Shown: piece after piece, positions 45,940 to 57,900 of the stretch | How the letters are laid out: each line of letters starts with the position of its first letter | Numbering within the stretch: position 1 is the stretch's first letter | DNA from: Sebastes aleutianus | Lineage: Eukaryota > Chordata > Actinopteri > Perciformes > Sebastidae | Direction: 5' to 3' | Length of the DNA stretch: 64,000 nt | Assembly: GCA_916700875.1 (NCBI GenBank) | Contig: CAKAKS010000039.1 | Coordinates: forward strand, 23,395,315-23,459,314 | Translations under genes and position numbers: made by a program | Notes under the pieces: generated by a model | Databases searched by the model: none | What the model was told of the DNA's origin: nothing | What the model saw: the letters and a program-made list of their open reading frames with translations, nothing else

Positions 45940-46400
45940 TTTCCTGCTTCAGCCTCCCGACCGCGGCCGAGGAGGGAGACACCGGCACCTGGTCGGAGAC
46001 GATAACGTAACTCGTTGCGGAGCCCCGTCACTTCACAAGACACGGGAAACCTCTGTTGGTCTGGAGGAGCTGCAACATTTATTTCTGCCCAAACGTCCAC
46101 TGTTAATTCACTAGATATTCTCAGAGCTACGAAGTCTTCTGCAGTGTGTAGTGTGCGTGCATGCACGTGAGGTGGAGCGAGTTGAGTGAAGGTAGGCAGG
46201 CAGAGGAGCAGCGGAGCAGAGTACAGCAGAGACTCCGGCCCTGGAGACCAAAGCTACGGTCTCCCCCGCGTCCTCCGACCGCCGCCAACACTGTTTAACA
46301 GACGGGCTTCACTAGATATAACTTTGCGGTTTTGATGCTTCTGTGTAGTTTGTGTTGGAGTCTTGTCTGTACAGGGTAGCAACACGTGAGCGCGCATGGG
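45940..46400. promoter_or_regulatory. CpG-rich patch, possible unassigned promoter
   Basis: CpG dinucleotides are dense here (CCCGACCGCGGCCGAGG near 45957, GCGTCCTCCGACCGCCGCC near 46270) compared with the AT-rich surroundings. The patch is unique, and no known gene starts at it. A minus-strand frame of 93 codons opens with ATG at 46166 but has no recognisable domain. It might be a distal first exon for man2a2 or for an unannotated minus-strand transcript. Confidence 0.35.
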
Positions 46401-46640
46401 ACACCGACCCGGGTGATTTATACGTGTAAGAAGTTACAAACAGTCCCTTTAAACCTCTGCAATGCACAATATTTTATGAGCTTATCTTACGTATATTTTT
46501 AGTAACACTTTCTAATAAGTCATCTTTTGTGAAAGGTTTTAACTAACTGCTTTATTAACAGTTAATACATTATTTAGTAAGGCTTTGCAGATCAGCAGCT
46601 GATCAATTGGGAACAACTTTTTTGCTTGCCAGATTGTGAC

Positions 46641-47032
46641 TGTTAAAAGGTGTTTCATGTCTGCAATCATCCTGATGAGCTCTGAGAGGAGCCACAGGCT
46701 CACCTGTGCTGTTCAGAGTCAACTAAGTGTAGGTGAGCTCAATCAGCACATAATCAGGGCTCTTATAACTAGGAACATTTCTGTTGCTCCAGCTGTACCT
46801 GATCCGCTGCCTTCATCCAGTGCGTCTAAAGTGAGTTGTTCTTTTAATGCCGTGTGTTCCTTTGTTCACCTTATAACTAGTTATTATCTGCGTTTAAATA
46901 TTATCTAGTCATCTAAAATAAAGTCCTTTTTGGGTGGATTCTCCCGGCTCTCTGTCTCTAATTCTGGTTACCTCACGTCCAATACTTGAATGTCCCTAGT
47001 CTCCAGCCCTGGTCGATTTGGTCACCCTAACA
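46641..47032 (+). mobile_element. Solo LTR (TGTTA..TAACA)
   Basis: A 392-bp unit beginning TGTTAAAAGG and ending CACCCTAACA, with AATAAA near 46918 as expected for an LTR R region. It is flanked by 5-bp near-duplications GTGAC (46636-46640) and ATGAC (47033-47037). Related copies are at 50375-50537 and, inverted, at 63251-63438. No internal gag/pol sequence is present. Confidence 0.7.
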
Positions 47033-47826
47033 ATGACAAATCGCTTTGCCTGACTGTTGACCACTTACTTGTAGCCAAATCCATTCATTAACAAACCTAT
47101 TTAACATTTACAGCTGCAGACTTGATGGATTAAACCACTTTATCAATGATTTATTGAAATGTAGGCTGTAGCTGCGCTGACTTCATTAATCATTAGAAAG
47201 TGAGAAATTCATGAGCATCTACTGATGGATTACCAACATTTGTTTGCGCTGTTAAACAGAGAATAAACACTGGTGGACAGAGGGATTTGTTTCACAACCT
47301 GGCAACCCAACAGTTGCTCTTAATGGTTTTAACAGATCTATAAAGGATTATTGAATGCTATATTAACCATTGATAAACCCCTCATACACCTTATGTAAGA
47401 ACAGGGCACCATGTTTGTTTAAATTTATAGTTTAAGAAGCCCATAAGACACTAGACTAGGCTACACATTATGCTGGATAAAATGTACAATCATACAGTAT
47501 ACTAAAAAAAATGGAGCGCCAATACAACAAAACACAAATCCACATTTAATACAAGCAGACGGGGACTGATATGGCACATCTTACGTATGTTAAACTTTAT
47601 ACAATAAAGTAACCAGTACAACGGTGACAAATATAGTGGATTTAAGGTCTCACAAAATGGAAACACTCAAAGTGCTTAAACATCAAAAGCTGATGTTTGG
47701 TAGGGTAAATGGTGACAAGTATAAAAATGTCTGTCTCCCTTTGGAATAAAAGCAAAAATGACTGCATTTTGAGTCTCGACATGTTTCAAAATGCATAGTG
47801 CATTCACAACAGTGTCTCCCTCCAGG
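47033..47826. other. Intergenic / possible 3' UTR
   Basis: AT-rich with no coding signal on the plus strand. If the minus-strand exons at 47827-48159 are real, the part next to them is their 3' UTR. Confidence 0.3.
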
Positions 47827-48159
47827 TCAAAACCACAAAAGGAAGTGTCCTGGTATGGTATTTCCTGCATCACCTGGGGACTCTCCTTTATCAGGACAGC
47901 CAAGCACCATTGTTGTTTCCTCTGTTGCCGTGGAGACAAGGGGGTCCCCGTTGGGCTTTGTGCTCAGGTACACCTGTTAAGACTCTCGTATTACCATGGA
48001 AGCTTTGTGCCTTTAGAAGAATATCCAGCATGGGCAGTTGGTGTATACAGTATATTTCCTAAGGGCTGGGCTTGTTGTGAGACCTCATACATACCAGATC
48101 CACAGGATATCCACGAGGCTCAGCGACAGCACTCGGGACCCAAAGAGAAGAGTCCCTGT
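47827..48159 (-). CDS. 3'-terminal exons of an unidentified gene
   Basis: Two minus-strand exons join in frame: 48159-48095 (acceptor TTTCAG, donor GTATGT, 65 nt) and 47973-47827 (acceptor TTAACAG, ends in TGA). The joined product ends with RDSSLWVPSAVAEPRGY, PVDLVYLSTKPNGDP, LVSTATEETTMVLGCPDKGE and a short hydrophobic tail, about 69 residues. The splice sites are good, the phases agree, and composition is protein-like. I do not recognise the family, and no upstream exon could be linked. The terminal exon also has an internal GT (CCCAG|GTGATG), so the true C-terminus may lie on a further exon. It could be a pseudogene fragment. Confidence 0.4.
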
Positions 48160-48782
48160 CTGAAATCGAAACCAGCTGTGTAAACATTTGTTCCTTATCA
48201 CGACTTTTGTTTTGTGAGAGATTATGCTTTCAGAACAGGATTCTGTCATTGCTGGTGTACTTTCTGCTACCAAACCTATTTTTTTAAGACTGAAACTAAC
48301 ACTCCCATACACCTCATACAGAATTTTGAATAGTTTTGTAGATGTGATGAAAAGTTACCAGTCTCAAGGCAATATTGTTTGTGTCATGTCCCACACAATC
48401 TGCTAATTAATTATTCAAGTGTCAGCTAAGCTCCTGTTTCATAAATAGTTCCTGAATGATCCACCAAAAAGAACACAACAATGTGACTCACATGCAGAGC
48501 ATCAGTACATTTTCCACACTGGGCTGCTCAGGTGACATTTAGCTGCACGGTGGTGTTCACTTCTCTGCAGCAGTCAGGCTGGTCTTTAGCTTTAATGATA
48601 TAGTGACAGAATAGGCAGCACTGCTTGAGCCCCTCTGTCTATAGGCAAGTGTCTCAGACAGAAAGGTAGCCACTCTGTATAACAAACCCACCGCAATACT
48701 GTGCAGCAGACCTGGATCTATATTTGGCAAACCAGTCTCAATAAAGGGCAAAAGAGAACACAGGAAAAGTTTAAAATCTTAT

Positions 48783-49058
48783 TTTATTATTATAAACACA
48801 CAAAAAAACACTTAAAATCAAAGGGAAATCACTTGATTACCATGGGAGAAAGTGAAAGCATTCAGTGTCCTACTATCAAGTGGAGGGGAAAAACAGTCCA
48901 AGGGTCATCTGCAGCGCAGGTTGGTTGCTTCCTCAATCCATTAACTTTCAAACATTACTTCGTGGCAGTATGAGCCGTATCACGGACTAGGCTGGCAACA
49001 AACAGCCTCAAGGAAACCCAACTCAGCCTTCAGACTGCGGCGCTAGGAGCTGACCCTG
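48783..49058 (-). other. Possible 3'-terminal exon, minus strand
   Basis: A strong acceptor (TTCTCTGTGTGCAG) ends at 49059 on the minus strand. Ten sense codons and TGA follow in one frame (GQLLAPQSEG), and AATAAA lies at 48788-48783. This has the shape of a last exon with its 3' UTR, but no upstream exon was found. Confidence 0.25.
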
Positions 49059-49568
49059 CACACAGAGAACACAAGGAGAATGAGAGCAGTATCTGCTGCA
49101 TGTAGACTACAGAGTGGCGACACACCTGCTTTCAATCAGCACCTGAATCACAGCCATTAGTGAATTCCCCAAAACTTTACAGTCATCTTACGTAGACCCA
49201 TCTACTCCCGATTTTTAAAGCATCCATCACGGTTCAAACAAGTTTTCATCCTACTCTTCTTTGACTATAATAAACATCTTATGTTTACCGTCCAATGGTG
49301 GCACAAATAAGTATCCAAATTTTCCCTAAATTACAGCTTATATTTTACCCAAATTCTCCCACTGCAATAGCCTGCTGAGTGCACACAACAGGTGAGAAGT
49401 GGTCTATTATTTTCCAGATACTCCTCCAAACATGAACTTGAATAAGAAAGTTCTTTATTTCAAAAGGTATATTAGTTAGCTATGGTTTTTGAGAAAGTTT
49501 AGACTTCTTTGCAGAGACTCTATATATCTATTTTTTTTTGGGTATAGCCAAACTCACAAATGACATCA
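49059..49568. other. Intergenic, nothing assigned
   Basis: No coding exon, inverted repeat or recognised repeat could be supported. Confidence 0.35.
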
Positions 49569-49826
49569 TGTGAAAAGGTTGCCTTTCTCCCTTTTCACTA
49601 GGTCCTGTTCCCCAACATTAACAGTGTTTGGTGTCTGCTTAATTATTAATTTCCGTCCAGTGTTTCAGATTATCTGATACATTATCAATTAAGGTGCGAC
49701 AGCTTGTTGAGTTAGTTTGTTTTATGGGTTCATAGGATTTTTGTTGTTCTGCCTGGGATGTTGGGGGTAGAATGCAGCTCAGCAGCTCATTCAAGTAAAG
49801 TGCAAACAGGTTTGCCTCATTATGTC
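49569..49826 (+). repeat. Unclassified dispersed repeat, copy 2
   Basis: Matches 38266-38528 in the same orientation; see that copy for shared blocks. Two copies 11 kb apart, one in an unc45a intron and one intergenic, indicate a mobile family rather than local duplication. Confidence 0.65.
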
Positions 49827-49989
49827 CTCTTATCTGCAGGGCTGGGCATGTGGTATGTTAAGGTGATGATGTAAGAGATCTTGTATTAACGGTCTGTTGA
49901 TTATTCTGTGTGAATTTGAATTCATGTTTGTTTTAGCTCACCCTATACTTACATACCTGGACAGGTGGTTCCAGTTAGGTGAGGCTGAG

Positions 49990-50230
49990 AAGGTAAAATC
50001 CCATTCACTGGAGTAAGGGCTGGGGAGAGAGGACGTGGCAGCTTGCTTTGAGGCTGCAGCTCTCTTTTGTTTGTTGTTCTCTTGATTCAGTTTAAATGTT
50101 GTTTTATTGAATTTCCCAGGTTTTCATTTTTTTCCCTTTTGTTTCAGTAAACTTTTTGTTAATAAATGCCACTTTTTTTCACCACTCCTGCTTCTTAACC
50201 TGGCTCTTCAACATCCCATTTTAAAGTTTT
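49990..50230 (+). repeat. LTR-like fragment
   Basis: A pyrimidine-rich unit containing TTTGTTTCAGTAAACTTTTT and AATAAATGCC (50161), resembling the 3' part of a fish LTR. No matching second LTR or target duplication was found. Confidence 0.35.
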
Positions 50231-50374
50231 CCTGTGCCAAACCACCTCATCTGCCCTTTATATGGGGGAGGGCTGCACACTTGATTTCCAATCAAGTTAT
50301 TCTGTTTCTTACTTTTAGCTTATAGTAGCAAGAAAAAGTATATCCCAAGTTATCTTTTTTTTGGTCTTCAGTAT

Positions 50375-50537
50375 TGTTAAGGTGACCAAAGTGGCGAGGG
50401 CTGGAGACTCTGGACATTTAGACAACGAAATAAAGTCGTCTTTGGTGGAATTCCATGGCTCTCGTTCCGTGATTTTGGTTGCCTCACATCCATTGTCTAA
50501 ATGTCCAGTCTCCAGCCCTCGCCACTTCACCTCAACA
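50375..50537 (+). repeat. Inverted-end derivative of the TGTTA LTR family
   Basis: The right 120 bp aligns with the 3' part of the LTR at 46641-47032, including AATAAAGTC and GGTTGCCTCACATCC. The left 45 bp (TGTTAAGGTGACC..GAGGGCTGGAGACT) is an inverted copy of that same 3' end. The result is a 163-bp near-palindrome. Confidence 0.6.
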
Positions 50538-50540
50538 AAT

Positions 50541-52290
50541 CTATAAACCTATGTACCTCCTAAAAACCAGAGGAGACCGAGCCTTTGGAGTCAGGACCCC
50601 ACGACTCTGGAACGACCTGCCAGAGGAGATCAGGCAGGCTAGCTCTGTTTTTTCTTTCAAATCTCTTTTAAAAACACACATCTCTTTTTTTAGAATTGCT
50701 TTTTCTTAATCAATTACTCTTCTGCTATTATTGTACTTGTTTTAGTACTTCATACCTTTGCTTGTCATTTTTTACTGTATCAACTCGGTTTTTATTTATT
50801 ACTACCTGTTAAATTGTGCTGCTTTTTATGTCTTTGTAAAGCAGTTTGTAAATTGTTTTTGAGAAAAAGTGATATACAAATAAAGTTATTTATGTTGCAT
50901 TGCAGACACTCACTCTACTCTAGAAATGAAAGGCTGGTGCATTTATTTTACAAGCTTTGCTGAAGCTGTTCAGCCAATCACCGACTGAGTGATATGAGAC
51001 GTGTATATGACCACATGAATTTCCCCTTGTGGGATAATAAAGTTGACCTTTTTGACCTTTGACTGATGCGCAGGAGATCAGGCAGGCATCCACAGTTGAA
51101 AAATAAGACTAGCTAGGACGAGGACATTGCCACTTATCAGCCAGATGTAATTTCAAAGCGAGACATGCTTTTCTCTGTGAACATATTCAGAATAACCTCT
51201 TCAATCAGTCAAGCTCCATCTCTTGGATTCTACCTCTCTCTCTCTATCCTTCGCACTAAAACTTCTTTAACCCATCAGATGTCAATTATACTCCTTTCCA
51301 TTTCTTTTTGTTTTCTTTGCCCGTTTCTGTCTCATAAATTCATACAGACAAACATCACCAGAAACTTATATATATATGTAAACATGTCCTAGGGGAAAAA
51401 AACACCAATCAGACGGTGTGCTGTGATTATTATGGCTGTGGCCGTTTATAGCATCCATACCACCAATTTATCACATGTACCTGTAAAGTTTAGTACGACT
51501 GTTTGTGAAATTTTTCAACATATACTATGAATTTCTTTTATATACTATAAAGCTTTTATGTCTTTTTAAAAAAAATGTTGACGTATTATGACTTTTTAAA
51601 TTTAGGCATCTCTTTATTTAGAATTACTCTTCTGCTATTATTCTTTTCACTGTGTTTAAGTACTTCATACCTTGCTTGTCATTTTTTAATGCATCAACTG
51701 TTTTTATTTATTACTACCTGTTAATTTGTGCTGCTCTTTATGTCTTTGTAAAGCAGTTTGTAACTTGTTTTTTATAAATAAAGTGATCATGTTGCATTGC
51801 AGACACTCACTACTATAGAAATGAAAGGTTGGTGCATTTTATTTTGCAAGCTTTGCTGAAGCTGTTCAGCCAATCACCGACTGAGTGATATGAGACGTGT
51901 ATATGACCACATCAATTTCCCCTTGTGGGATAATAAAGTTGACCTTTTTGACCTTTGACTGATGCGCAGGAGATCAGGCAGGCTTTCAAATCTCTTTTAA
52001 AAACACACATCTCTTTTTTTAGAATTGCTTTTTCTTAATCAATTACTCTTCTGCTATTATTCTTTTCACTGTGTCTAAGTACTTCATACCTTGCTTGTCA
52101 TTTTTTAATGCATCAACTGTTTTTATTTATTACTACCTGTTAATTTGTGCTGCTCTTTATGTCTTTGTAAAGCAGTTTGTAACTTGTTTTTTATAAATAA
52201 AGTGATCATGTTGCATTGCAGACACTCTCTACTATAGAAATGAAAGGTTGGTGCATTTATTCTACAAGCTTTGCTGAAAGCTCTTCAGCC
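50541..52290 (+). repeat. LINE 3' tail with tandemly repeated derivatives
   Basis: The first unit has LINE C-terminal coding (RAFGVRTPRLWNDLPEEIRQ, VFSFKSLLKTH) and a 3' tail ending near 50890. The tail plus the flank GTTGCATTGCAGACACTCAC..GAAATGAAAGG recurs at about 51600-51985 and 51984-52290. The flank through GACTGATGCGCAGGAGATCA is present after units one and two. The coding part exists only once. Confidence 0.7.
51091..51600. other. Spacer between repeated LINE-tail units
   Basis: AT- and CT-rich DNA with no exon and no recognised element. Confidence 0.35.
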
Positions 52291-52460
52291 AATCAGCGAC
52301 TGATGATGCAGCTCCTCCCAGCAGCCTTTGCAGCAGCTCAGTAGGTGCTAGCTGCTATCTGCTAACTGCTTCAGTGTGTAATCTGTCAGTCTGAAGCTTA
52401 AAGCTCTCTCACACTGCTGCTGCTGGGCTCTCTACACATCCGGACTACTCTCCTTTTCAT
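52291..52460 (+). promoter_or_regulatory. Possible promoter/first exon of man2a2
   Basis: Directly after the repeat array comes unique, GC-richer DNA with an inverted CCAAT box (CCAATCAGCG near 52289) and CTGCTGCTGCTGGG. A potential donor, TCATG|GGTAAC, lies near 52459. A 5' non-coding man2a2 exon here would splice to the acceptor near 54111. This is inference from position. Confidence 0.3.
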
Positions 52461-53045
52461 GGGTAACGTCACATTTCCTTACTATAACATGTGTTCACAT
52501 AGACACAGTGGTCCCAAGGTCGTAGATGAAGTGTTAGCTGAAGCTTTACATGAGAACGGTGAGGCAGGAAATACCAGCCACGTATTGTCTCTGTGGTGTT
52601 ATCAAGCTGCTGTCGTCTGTGAAACACAAACCTGCCGTGCAGGCTTCCTCACGGATGCTGAAGGACAGCTGTGTGACTGCTGTTCACCTGGATGTATCAG
52701 TAGATTACAGCCCTTTTTTTACTAACGTTGTCCGACACCTGGGAGCTCTTATTCCAGATGTGGAGTCTTAATAATGTAATGAACATCTGGTGCTGGTGGC
52801 TAGCGCTAGCTTGGTTTAGCTGCATATTCCTGATATCTATTTATTTATTTAATGATAAGAGGGGTTGTTACAGTTTGGCAAGGCTTAACAGTGTCTGAGT
52901 TTACACAGATTAATGTCCTAATGCAGGTGTTTTTAGTGCTGTTCAAGTTTGAAGCAAGGTAATGTTGCTGGCTAGCTGCCACAGCTGTAGTGTTAGCTGA
53001 CTAAAAGTCATCCAAGTTACACCTTAACAGAGATACATAGGTAGT
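52461..53045. other. Non-coding, nothing assigned
   Basis: Short frames only; probably the start of a man2a2 5' intron. Confidence 0.3.
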
Positions 53046-53049
53046 TAGC

Positions 53050-53054
53050 TACTG

Positions 53055-53088
<34 letters not shown>

Positions 53089-53265
53089 CTATATATACTA
53101 TAGATAGATAGATAGTAACTTTATTAATCATCTACATTTTGCATGATAACTGGGCAAACTCCATATGATGAAAAGTGCAAAAAAACAAAAACCTTTCTGA
53201 TTGATTACTAGATAGATAGATAGATACTATAGATACTATAAATAGATAGATAGATAGATAGTAAC
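53050..53265. repeat. (GATA)n microsatellite
   Basis: Several blocks of GATA units, interrupted by about 75 bp of other sequence. It continues the 3' end of the inverted L2-like LINE that follows, mirroring the ATCT array at 44150. Confidence 0.85.
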
Positions 53266-53590
53266 TTTATAAATTTTACGAGGGAAATTCAAGTTTCCAG
53301 CATCACAGTTCCATAGTGCAAAACATGTTAGTAAAAAGGCAGTAAAGAAGTTAGTAATGCAAAGTACAAAAAAATATACCACATATACAAATACAAGGAG
53401 ATGAAGAAAACTGTTAAAACTGCTTGAATATAGTGCAGGCTAACATCTGTGATACACGACTATTAAAAAAAGTGAATGTAGTGCAGAAGAGACTGTTAAA
53501 AATGAGTATAGTGCATTATTATCTGACCTGCTGACTGTCCTCCTTTGTCCCCTCCTCCCTAGAGAGGTGCCACCCAGTGAGCAATAACAC
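53266..53590 (-). mobile_element. L2-like LINE 3' UTR, minus strand
   Basis: The reverse complement matches 43800-44150: GAAACTTGAATTTCCCTCGT-like end, ATGTTTTGCACTATGGAACT, TATTTGTATATGTGGTATAT, and the run of ACTGTTAACAG/TAGTGCA motifs. Only the 3' UTR is present. Confidence 0.75.
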
Positions 53591-54110
53591 AAAGCATACT
53601 GTCATTTGATAGTTTTACACAGGGGGATTATGAATATTGAGGAATGTTTCCCTTGATTTGCTAATATGCCTCTATCATGTGAGCAGCTTGGGGGTCTGTA
53701 GTGCATTTAAACTGTGTCACATACTGTAAATAGAAGAGCTGACAACAGCTGATAACAAAGCCTTTCTTGTTGGGTGTATTCATCATGTGGCACAGATGAT
53801 ATAATAAATATTCCAGTTGACAGTGAGGCTATTTATCCAAGCAAAATGTAAGTGCCAGGTTATTATCCCCACTCCCTGCTTAGATAGAGCAGCCTGAAAA
53901 GTGGAAGCGGATTATAATCGTGTCGGATTTGCGCACAGAGGAGAAACAAGAACACCTATTAGTGCTGTAAAGGAAAACACAGGCTATACTGTGCTCGTCT
54001 TGATTTTTTGTTTCCCCACTCTTCCTTTCACTTGTGTTTCTTGTGACAGTTCCTCTCTCTGTAATACTTTATTTTTGCATGCTCCACTAATCTAACATTT
54101 TTCCTAACAG
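53591..54110. other. Presumed man2a2 5' intron
   Basis: No exon seen. It ends in a pyrimidine-rich tract and TTTTTCCTAACAG, a good splice acceptor. Confidence 0.35.
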
Positions 54111-54920
54111 CTGAAGAAGACCCTCTGATGTGATTTCAACTTGGCGCTTGTGATCGAGGACACAGACACACTGCCCATGCTGCTGCCACAGTAGATATGC
54201 TGTCACTATGCTACTGAGAGAAGAATGACATTTGTCTCATTTTAATTCCTGGAGCTGCCTCGAGCACAGTTGAGGCTTGATTAAAAAAAGAAAAAAAAAG
54301 CTGCTGCTCTCAGCCAAGTTGGTCTTTTTCTCAGCCTAATTCTTTGCTCTGCCGCAGCCTAGGGTGCAAACTGTTATGGCACCGGGGGCCAACTGAGCAA
54401 AAGGGGACTCTGGCTGTACTGGAGGATTAGGCTGTGCTGTGGGAGTGGGGACTGGACCCGGAAAGCAGGCCCACGGCAACACACATCATGCTGCGGGGAC
54501 ACTAGGCTCCCTGTTCGAGCCCCCTCTGTGTGGCGTTTGTTTTTTCCTTTTCCTGCAGTCTCATCGGTTTGGATGGTTGAGCACAAAGGCTACTTTGAAG
54601 GAGCCCACCGGTGGCTGTGGTTTGGCCAAAGCTGACAGACTGCTTGCCAGCTATTGCTGATTTAGTACCCTTGTCCACTGCTGTAGCCCCCTTCGTTGTG
54701 GTCTCCAGTATGGTGAGTGGAGGCTGGAGGCATCGCAGGAGTGGAACTGAACCATTAATACTGGTGTAGCTGGTTACTTTCCATTTTTTTCCTGCACTGT
54801 GAAGGATTGCATTCCAGTTTTCAAGGACTTTTTTTTGTCTGTGTTGGAAAAAAACTGAGTGAAGGTCATTTAAAAAAAAAAAAAATTTAAACCCCGGAAA
54901 GAAGACTGCTCCAGAGGAGG
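54111..54920 (+). other. Probable man2a2 5' UTR exon part
   Basis: Follows the acceptor TTTTTCCTAACAG and runs unbroken to the man2a2 ATG. Long poly-A runs (about 54282-54299 and 54871-54885) and upstream ATGs are present, so translation of the long form may be restrained. Confidence 0.4.
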
Positions 54921-57900
54921 ATGAAGTTGAGGAAACAGGTGACGGTGTGTGGAGGGGCCATATTCTGTGTGGCTGTATTCTCACTGTATCTGATGTTGGA
55001 TCGAGTCCAGCATGACCCTGCAAGGCGACAGAATGGCGGGAACTTTCCACGGGTAAGAATTATTACTGTGATGGTGGTGAATATTGTGTGAGAAATAAAC
55101 CTCCTTTCTGCAGTTATTTTTGTTGCACTTCTTTTTGCACGTTTTGTTGTGATACACCAGAGGATGGGTAAAAGCAGAAATTAACACAAATACATTATTC
55201 TAAATATCTTCATCCCATAACACATGGCTTCATATATTCTTTTATTTTAATATTCATATATATATAGACATTTCCAATCATGATTCTTTTGGGCAGATTG
55301 ATCAAATACTGCTGTTTGCTACCTTGGCTGAATCGGAAGGTTTATCATTGCACATTGTCTTATTTATATTCTTAAAACTAAAGTGTGTTCACTGTAACAT
55401 AGAAGAAGAAGAAGAAGAAGAAGGAGGGTTTGGTTAACAGATGTTTTATGATGTATGTTACACAGCTGTGTGATTTTATGATTTGTGTTTTTAGAGCCAA
55501 ATCTCAGTTTTGCAAAACCGGATAGAGCAGCTGGAGCAGCTCCTGGAGGAAAACCACCAAATCATCAGCCACATAAAGGACTCTGTGATGGAGCTCACAG
55601 ACACAGGAGCTGTGTCTCCCAGCGGCCACCTGCCGTTCAGAAGCGCCAATGGTTCCTGGGTCCTACCCTTCGACGGCCGTCCCACTTTCCTAGCTGTCAA
55701 GCCCCAGGATTGCCAATCTGCATTAGGCAGCCACGGTCAAGCAGACGTTCAGGTGAGCTTGTTGCTATAATATAAGTATTTCTCTGTACATGAAATGCTA
55801 AGCAGCTAATTGGCCAAAACGATATTATCACTGCTGTGTTGTAGATACTATTGTGTATTTATTTTTGCCATGTGTCTGGTGAGCAAATGATGAGTTTGTA
55901 TGTCATTTTAGATGCTGGATGTGTACTCCATCCTCAAGTTTGACAACCCAGATGGCGGCGTGTGGAAACAGGGCTTTGAAATTACTTATGAGCCTGAAGA
56001 ATGGGACAACGAACCACTGCAGGTGTTTGTGGTCCCCCACTCCCACAACGATCCAGGTGAGTTGAAAGAGGCTATAACACACACAAAGCAAAACTTTGTT
56101 GAAAGTTGTAAATGTCTCGGCACTAGTCTAAAAGTCTGTCTGCTCAAACGGTATCTTGAGACGCAGCCTTGAGCATGTCTGCACATTTTTCTTTCAGCAG
56201 GTTAAAAATTGTCTTGTCTGCGAGACAAGCCAGCTACTGTGAGGCCCTTACCTGAGTGGGAGGCTAACGATAGGGACGCAGAAATCATTCAAAACTCGAT
56301 TCATTCGTTCTCATTATTATTAGCATAATGCTGACAGGATTCACGGCTTAGCCACAAACAATGGAATTAGAGAGATATTGGCATTGGAAAGCTCCAGCTA
56401 TTTATAGGCTGAATTGGCTGAAATCTTATTTTAGACTGACATTTCCATTAAACTTGTTTACCAGCCTGCCACATGCTCACTAACTTGACAGTTATTGATA
56501 TGTTGACAGGCTGCAGAGACCTGCGAATCCTGTCCATCAACAATGGAAATGGGTGTCATTTGGAGCTGCATTTGATTTAAAACTCTGCTGCAAAGTTTTC
56601 TTTAGTGTCTTTGTATGCAGTATTCAGTGTCCAGCGTTAATAGACAGCAGGAGAGGTCTGCAAACAGAAAGCATATTGTCAGTCACACTGAAGACGCGTG
56701 TAAGCAGGTTTGCTGGTAATAGGCTCATTTCACTAAATGCAAAGAAGGGATTTTAAGGGTTTTAGTCAGCTGCAGGTAAGCAGCTCAAACAATGTAGCGT
56801 TAGAAAGACTGCAGTAAATACTCATGTCTCTCACAGCTGACAACTCAGTGGCATTGCTTATGATTCTGCATAACTGCAGAAGGATGTGGAACTTTGATCT
56901 GTATAAAATATATTATACTACAACATGTGAAACAAATATTTGACAGGATATTTTTAGACTGCGGTATTCTACACTGTTGCACACCGAAAGTGCACAGAAA
57001 GTGTTTTTTTTAGTCACTTCCTTTGAAACCATTCTGCTAAAATAGCTTTCTGAGGGGAACAGCTCAACTTGAATAAAATATGAGTTTTATTTTGGATCTG
57101 TTGCAGCACTTTTTTCCACAGCGTTGAGTCTCTTACCTGCCCTGTCTTCTTGCCTTTGTATCAGCCAGCTCCATATATACACACCACGTATATTGTTTCA
57201 GAGATAGTCCAATTTGTAGCAGACAGTCTGTTTAGCCAACTGTTGTACAACATGCTCTTATTTCTCTCCTTGTCTTGTTAGGTTGGATCAAGACTTTTGA
57301 CAAGTACTACACAGACCAGACGCAGCATATTTTAAACAACATGGTGGTGAAGTTGGCCGAGGATCCTCGCAGGAAGTTCATCTGGTCTGAGATTTCATTC
57401 TTCTCCAAGTGGTGGGAGAGCGCGGACATACACAGGCAGGAGGCTATGCGCAAGTGAGTCACGGCTTTAGAGAAGCATCTTTTTAATTATGCCACCTCAC
57501 TCTTGACAATCAGTTGAGATTTCTTTGATGCCTACTGCAGCATTTTACACAATGGATAGTGTCTGCTTGCAGAGTGTGGTTGCTCTAAAAATAGCTTTGT
57601 TATCTGGTTAATGTGGGTCTCCCGTCTTAAGGGCTGGATCATCCTCACCTTGCTCTCTTAATCCCCTCTGTTCAACAGACTGATCCTTGGAGGGCAGCTA
57701 GAGATTGTCACGGGAGGCTGGGTTATGACGGATGAAGCCAACGTTCACTACTTTGCCATGATAGACCAGCTCATTGAAGGACATCAGTGGCTGGAGAGAA
57801 ATCTAGGTACACAATCAGAAAATGATTCCTCACACGAGCCATGTTTATATCTAAACGAATGATGCTTAAATGTGCAAGATGCTCTTCTTCTCCTCTGTTA

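Noticed and set aside
47791..48183. 130-codon plus-strand frame
   Set aside because: Its sequence is a poor protein, whereas the minus strand of the same DNA gives two exons with matching splice phases.
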